Positions 4,159 through 5,806 of a DNA stretch of 5,806 nt are shown here, piece by piece. The position numbers were made by a program, and so were the translations under genes. A model generated the notes under the pieces. The model was not told the DNA's origin and made no database searches. It saw only the letters and a program-made list of their open reading frames with translations. Location: the NCBI GenBank assembly GCA_018333405.1, contig JAGXSR010000096.1:1-5806 (forward strand), in the 5' to 3' direction. How positions within the stretch are numbered: position 1 is the first letter of the stretch; each line of letters opens with the position of its first letter. Source of the DNA: Dethiobacter sp. Lineage in GTDB: Bacteria > Bacillota > Dethiobacteria > DTU022.

Positions 4159-5642
4159 GCGCTGCGCATCATCTGCCGGCGCTGGCCATTGTCGTGCCGT
4201 TGGTTATTGCCTATCTGATGCCGCTTTTTGATCGCTGGCGGAGAGGCTGGTGTACGCCGGCGGCGCTTGCCGCGCTCGGGTTTTCCTTTGCCGCTTCTCT
4301 GGTCATGGCCTGGCAGGTAATGACCCACGGGCCTTTCAGTTATCAGATGGGCAACTGGCCTCCACCCTGGGGAATAGAGTTGTATATAGATTATCTGGCC
4401 GTCTTTACCGCTTTGACGATGACCGGTGTCAGCCTGATCGTCTTAGTCTACGGCTCAAGGGACCTGTTGCACGAACTTAAGCCGCACCTGCTCGGCTGGT
4501 ACTATACGCTTTATCTCCTGCTGATCGCTTCCATGGTCGGCATGGCGCTGACAAACGACATCTTCAACCTGTTTGTGTTTGTAGAGATTTGCGCGATTGC
4601 CGCCTGCGGTATAATCTCGATCAAGGAGAGCAGAGAATGCCTGGAGGCTGCTTTTAAATACCTGGTGCTCTCTGCTCTCGGCTCCGGCTGTCTGCTGTTG
4701 GCGATTGCCCTGCTTTATATGGTCACCGGTCACCTGAACTTTACCTTTATAGCGCAGGCGCTGCCGGAGGCGATGCGCCTCTATCCCAACAACATTTTGG
4801 CGGCCCTGGCTCTGCTGTTGGTGGGGATGGGAGTAAAATCGGCGCTTTTTCCGCTGCACGTCTGGCTGCCTGACGCTCACTCTTCAGCCCCCTCGCCGTC
4901 GTCGGCTGTGCTCTCCGGTTTGGTGATTAAAATTTACGCGGTGGCTCTGCTTAGAATTCTATACCAGGTTTTTCCGGACAGCATCTTTGAGGTGACACCG
5001 GTGCTCACTATTTTGCTGGTGATGTCCAGCCTGGCCATTATTGTCGGCTCCATGTTCGCCGTCGTCCAGGAAGATATTAAAAAAATGCTGGCCTACTCCA
5101 GCATTGCGCAGATCGGCTATGTCTTTCTGGGTTTTTCTTTGATGGAGATCTCCGCCCTGACCGGAGGAATATTGCATATGTTCAACCACGCTATGATGAA
5201 AGCAATGCTCTTCCTGGCGGCCGGCGCTTTTATCTACGGCACCGGTGTGCGGCGCTTAAGCGATTTAAAAGGTATCGGCCTCACCATGCCTGTGCCGGCA
5301 GCTGCTTTTACCATCGGCGCGCTGGCCATGGTCGGTATTCCCTTGACCAACGGATTTATTTCCAAGTGGTTCCTGGTGCTCGGCGCGCTGCGCGGCGGAC
5401 AAACGTTTTTTGCAGTAGTAATCCTGATCAGCAGCCTGCTTAACGGCTTCTATTACCTGCCGATTATCGTCAACGCATACTTTGGTGAACCGCAAGGTGC
5501 GGTAGCCGAACCGAAGCGGCTGCCGCGGCTGATGCAGGCGCCGCTGGTGATTTTGGGCTTTGGCTGCCTGCTTTTCGGCATATTTCCTTCCCTGATTATA
5601 GGGCTTGCTTCCAGGGCCGGCCAGGCCTTGCTCGGCATGTAA
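4155..5642 (+). CDS. mnhD: Na+/H+ antiporter subunit D (MnhD/MrpD, MbhH-like), proton-conducting transporter
   Basis: MnhD is the large NuoM/NuoN-type subunit that carries the proton channel of Mrp antiporters. The 495 residues match the family and are predicted to span the membrane about 14 times. The expected charged intramembrane residues are visible: E144 in FVFVEICAIAACGI, K228 in GVKSALFPLHVWLPDAHSSA (226-245), K259 in SGLVIKIYAVALL, the H341/H345/K349 cluster in HMFNHAMMKAMLF, and K404 in NGFISKW. The QEDIKKMLAYSSIAQIGY motif lies at 305-322. The GTG start overlaps mnhC by four bases and follows GGAGGTGA. All key residues are intact, so the channel should work. Alternatives such as a complex I NuoM are disfavoured by the Mrp-specific neighbours. 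After it, an 83-base gap leads to another membrane gene. Confidence 0.96.
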   Translation: MSAAHHLPALAIVVPLVIAYLMPLFDRWRRGWCTPAALAALGFSFAASLVMAWQVMTHGPFSYQMGNWPPPWGIELYIDYLAVFTALTMTGVSLIVLVYGSRDLLHELKPHLLGWYYTLYLLLIASMVGMALTNDIFNLFVFVEICAIAACGIISIKESRECLEAAFKYLVLSALGSGCLLLAIALLYMVTGHLNFTFIAQALPEAMRLYPNNILAALALLLVGMGVKSALFPLHVWLPDAHSSAPSPSSAVLSGLVIKIYAVALLRILYQVFPDSIFEVTPVLTILLVMSSLAIIVGSMFAVVQEDIKKMLAYSSIAQIGYVFLGFSLMEISALTGGILHMFNHAMMKAMLFLAAGAFIYGTGVRRLSDLKGIGLTMPVPAAAFTIGALAMVGIPLTNGFISKWFLVLGALRGGQTFFAVVILISSLLNGFYYLPIIVNAYFGEPQGAVAEPKRLPRLMQAPLVILGFGCLLFGIFPSLIIGLASRAGQALLGM

Positions 5643-5725
5643 TATCTTGATCACTTGGCGCCGTGGATTTTTAAGCCGGTTATCGGCGGCGGCCGGGTTC
5701 CTGTTTTAGAGGAGGGCTTTTTTAC

Positions 5726-5806
5726 ATGAATTTTACCGCAGCCATGGACGTAAAAGCATCAGCGGATATTATCACTTCATTTATGCCGGCAGCGGCTGTT
5801 ATCGTC
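5726..5806 (+). CDS. Start of a further membrane protein in the operon, probably another MrpD/NuoL-type subunit (truncated)
   Basis: The last 81 bases encode 27 residues starting MNFTAAMDVKASADIITSFM and continuing into PAAAVIV, where a hydrophobic helix seems to begin. The ATG is preceded by GAGGAGGG at 5709-5716 with a nine-base gap, a strong site. Split-MrpA operons in anaerobic Bacillota commonly continue with more proton-conducting transporter paralogues, whose N-termini look like this. That makes a second MrpD- or NuoL-like subunit the best guess, but 27 residues cannot prove it. An MbhI-like small subunit or a hydrogenase component is an alternative. The gene continues beyond the right edge. 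Confidence 0.6.
   Translation, partial: MNFTAAMDVKASADIITSFMPAAAVIV

Noticed and set aside
4455..4880. Minus-strand 141-residue open frame inside mnhD
   Set aside because: It is rich in Q, R and H, as expected for the complement of a membrane protein gene, and the mnhD frame carries all the catalytic motifs.
4155..5642. Reading the operon as respiratory complex I (nuo) genes
   Set aside because: MnhE, F, G and B have no counterparts of this kind in complex I operons, and the MnhC and MnhD sequences show Mrp-type motifs, so only the distant family relation holds.

Overview
This window looks like chromosomal DNA from a low-to-mid GC Bacillota, most likely a clostridial or Peptococcaceae-type anaerobe. 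The signs are strong AGGAGG-type ribosome binding sites, frequent GTG and TTG starts, a B. subtilis-style yqeK-rsfS pair, and a Mrp/Mbh-type cation antiporter operon in the layout found in anaerobes. The taxonomic placement is inference.

Left part, minus strand (1-1243). Reading leftwards there is yqeK (HD-domain Ap4A hydrolase), rsfS (ribosome silencing factor, probable TTG start), a roughly 220-bp non-coding stretch with hairpins, and the first 16 codons of an unidentified gene that runs off the left edge. nadD, the usual upstream neighbour of yqeK, is absent.

Middle (1244-1684). A 441-bp divergent intergenic region holds a GC-rich hairpin, an 83-nt nested palindromic element with a bulged inner hairpin, an inverted repeat overlapping a possible -35 box, and weak promoter candidates for both directions.

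Right part, plus strand (1685-5806). A tightly packed operon encodes MnhE, MnhF, MnhG, an MbhD-like (DUF4040) protein, an MbhE-like protein, MnhB, MnhC, MnhD, and the start of another membrane protein cut by the window edge. The order equals mbhA-H of the archaeal membrane-bound hydrogenase/Mrp lineage: the C-terminal part of MrpA appears as two small separate proteins, and no full-length NuoL-like MrpA lies in or before the first eight genes. These proteins would form a membrane module that exchanges cations for protons, either as a stand-alone Mrp antiporter or as the ion-pumping half of a larger redox complex. The genes downstream of the window would decide which.

The least ordinary points are the lack of any ATG, GTG or TTG start for full-length mnhG behind a strong Shine-Dalgarno site, the split-MrpA architecture with a further antiporter-like gene following mnhD, and the structured element at 1458-1540.
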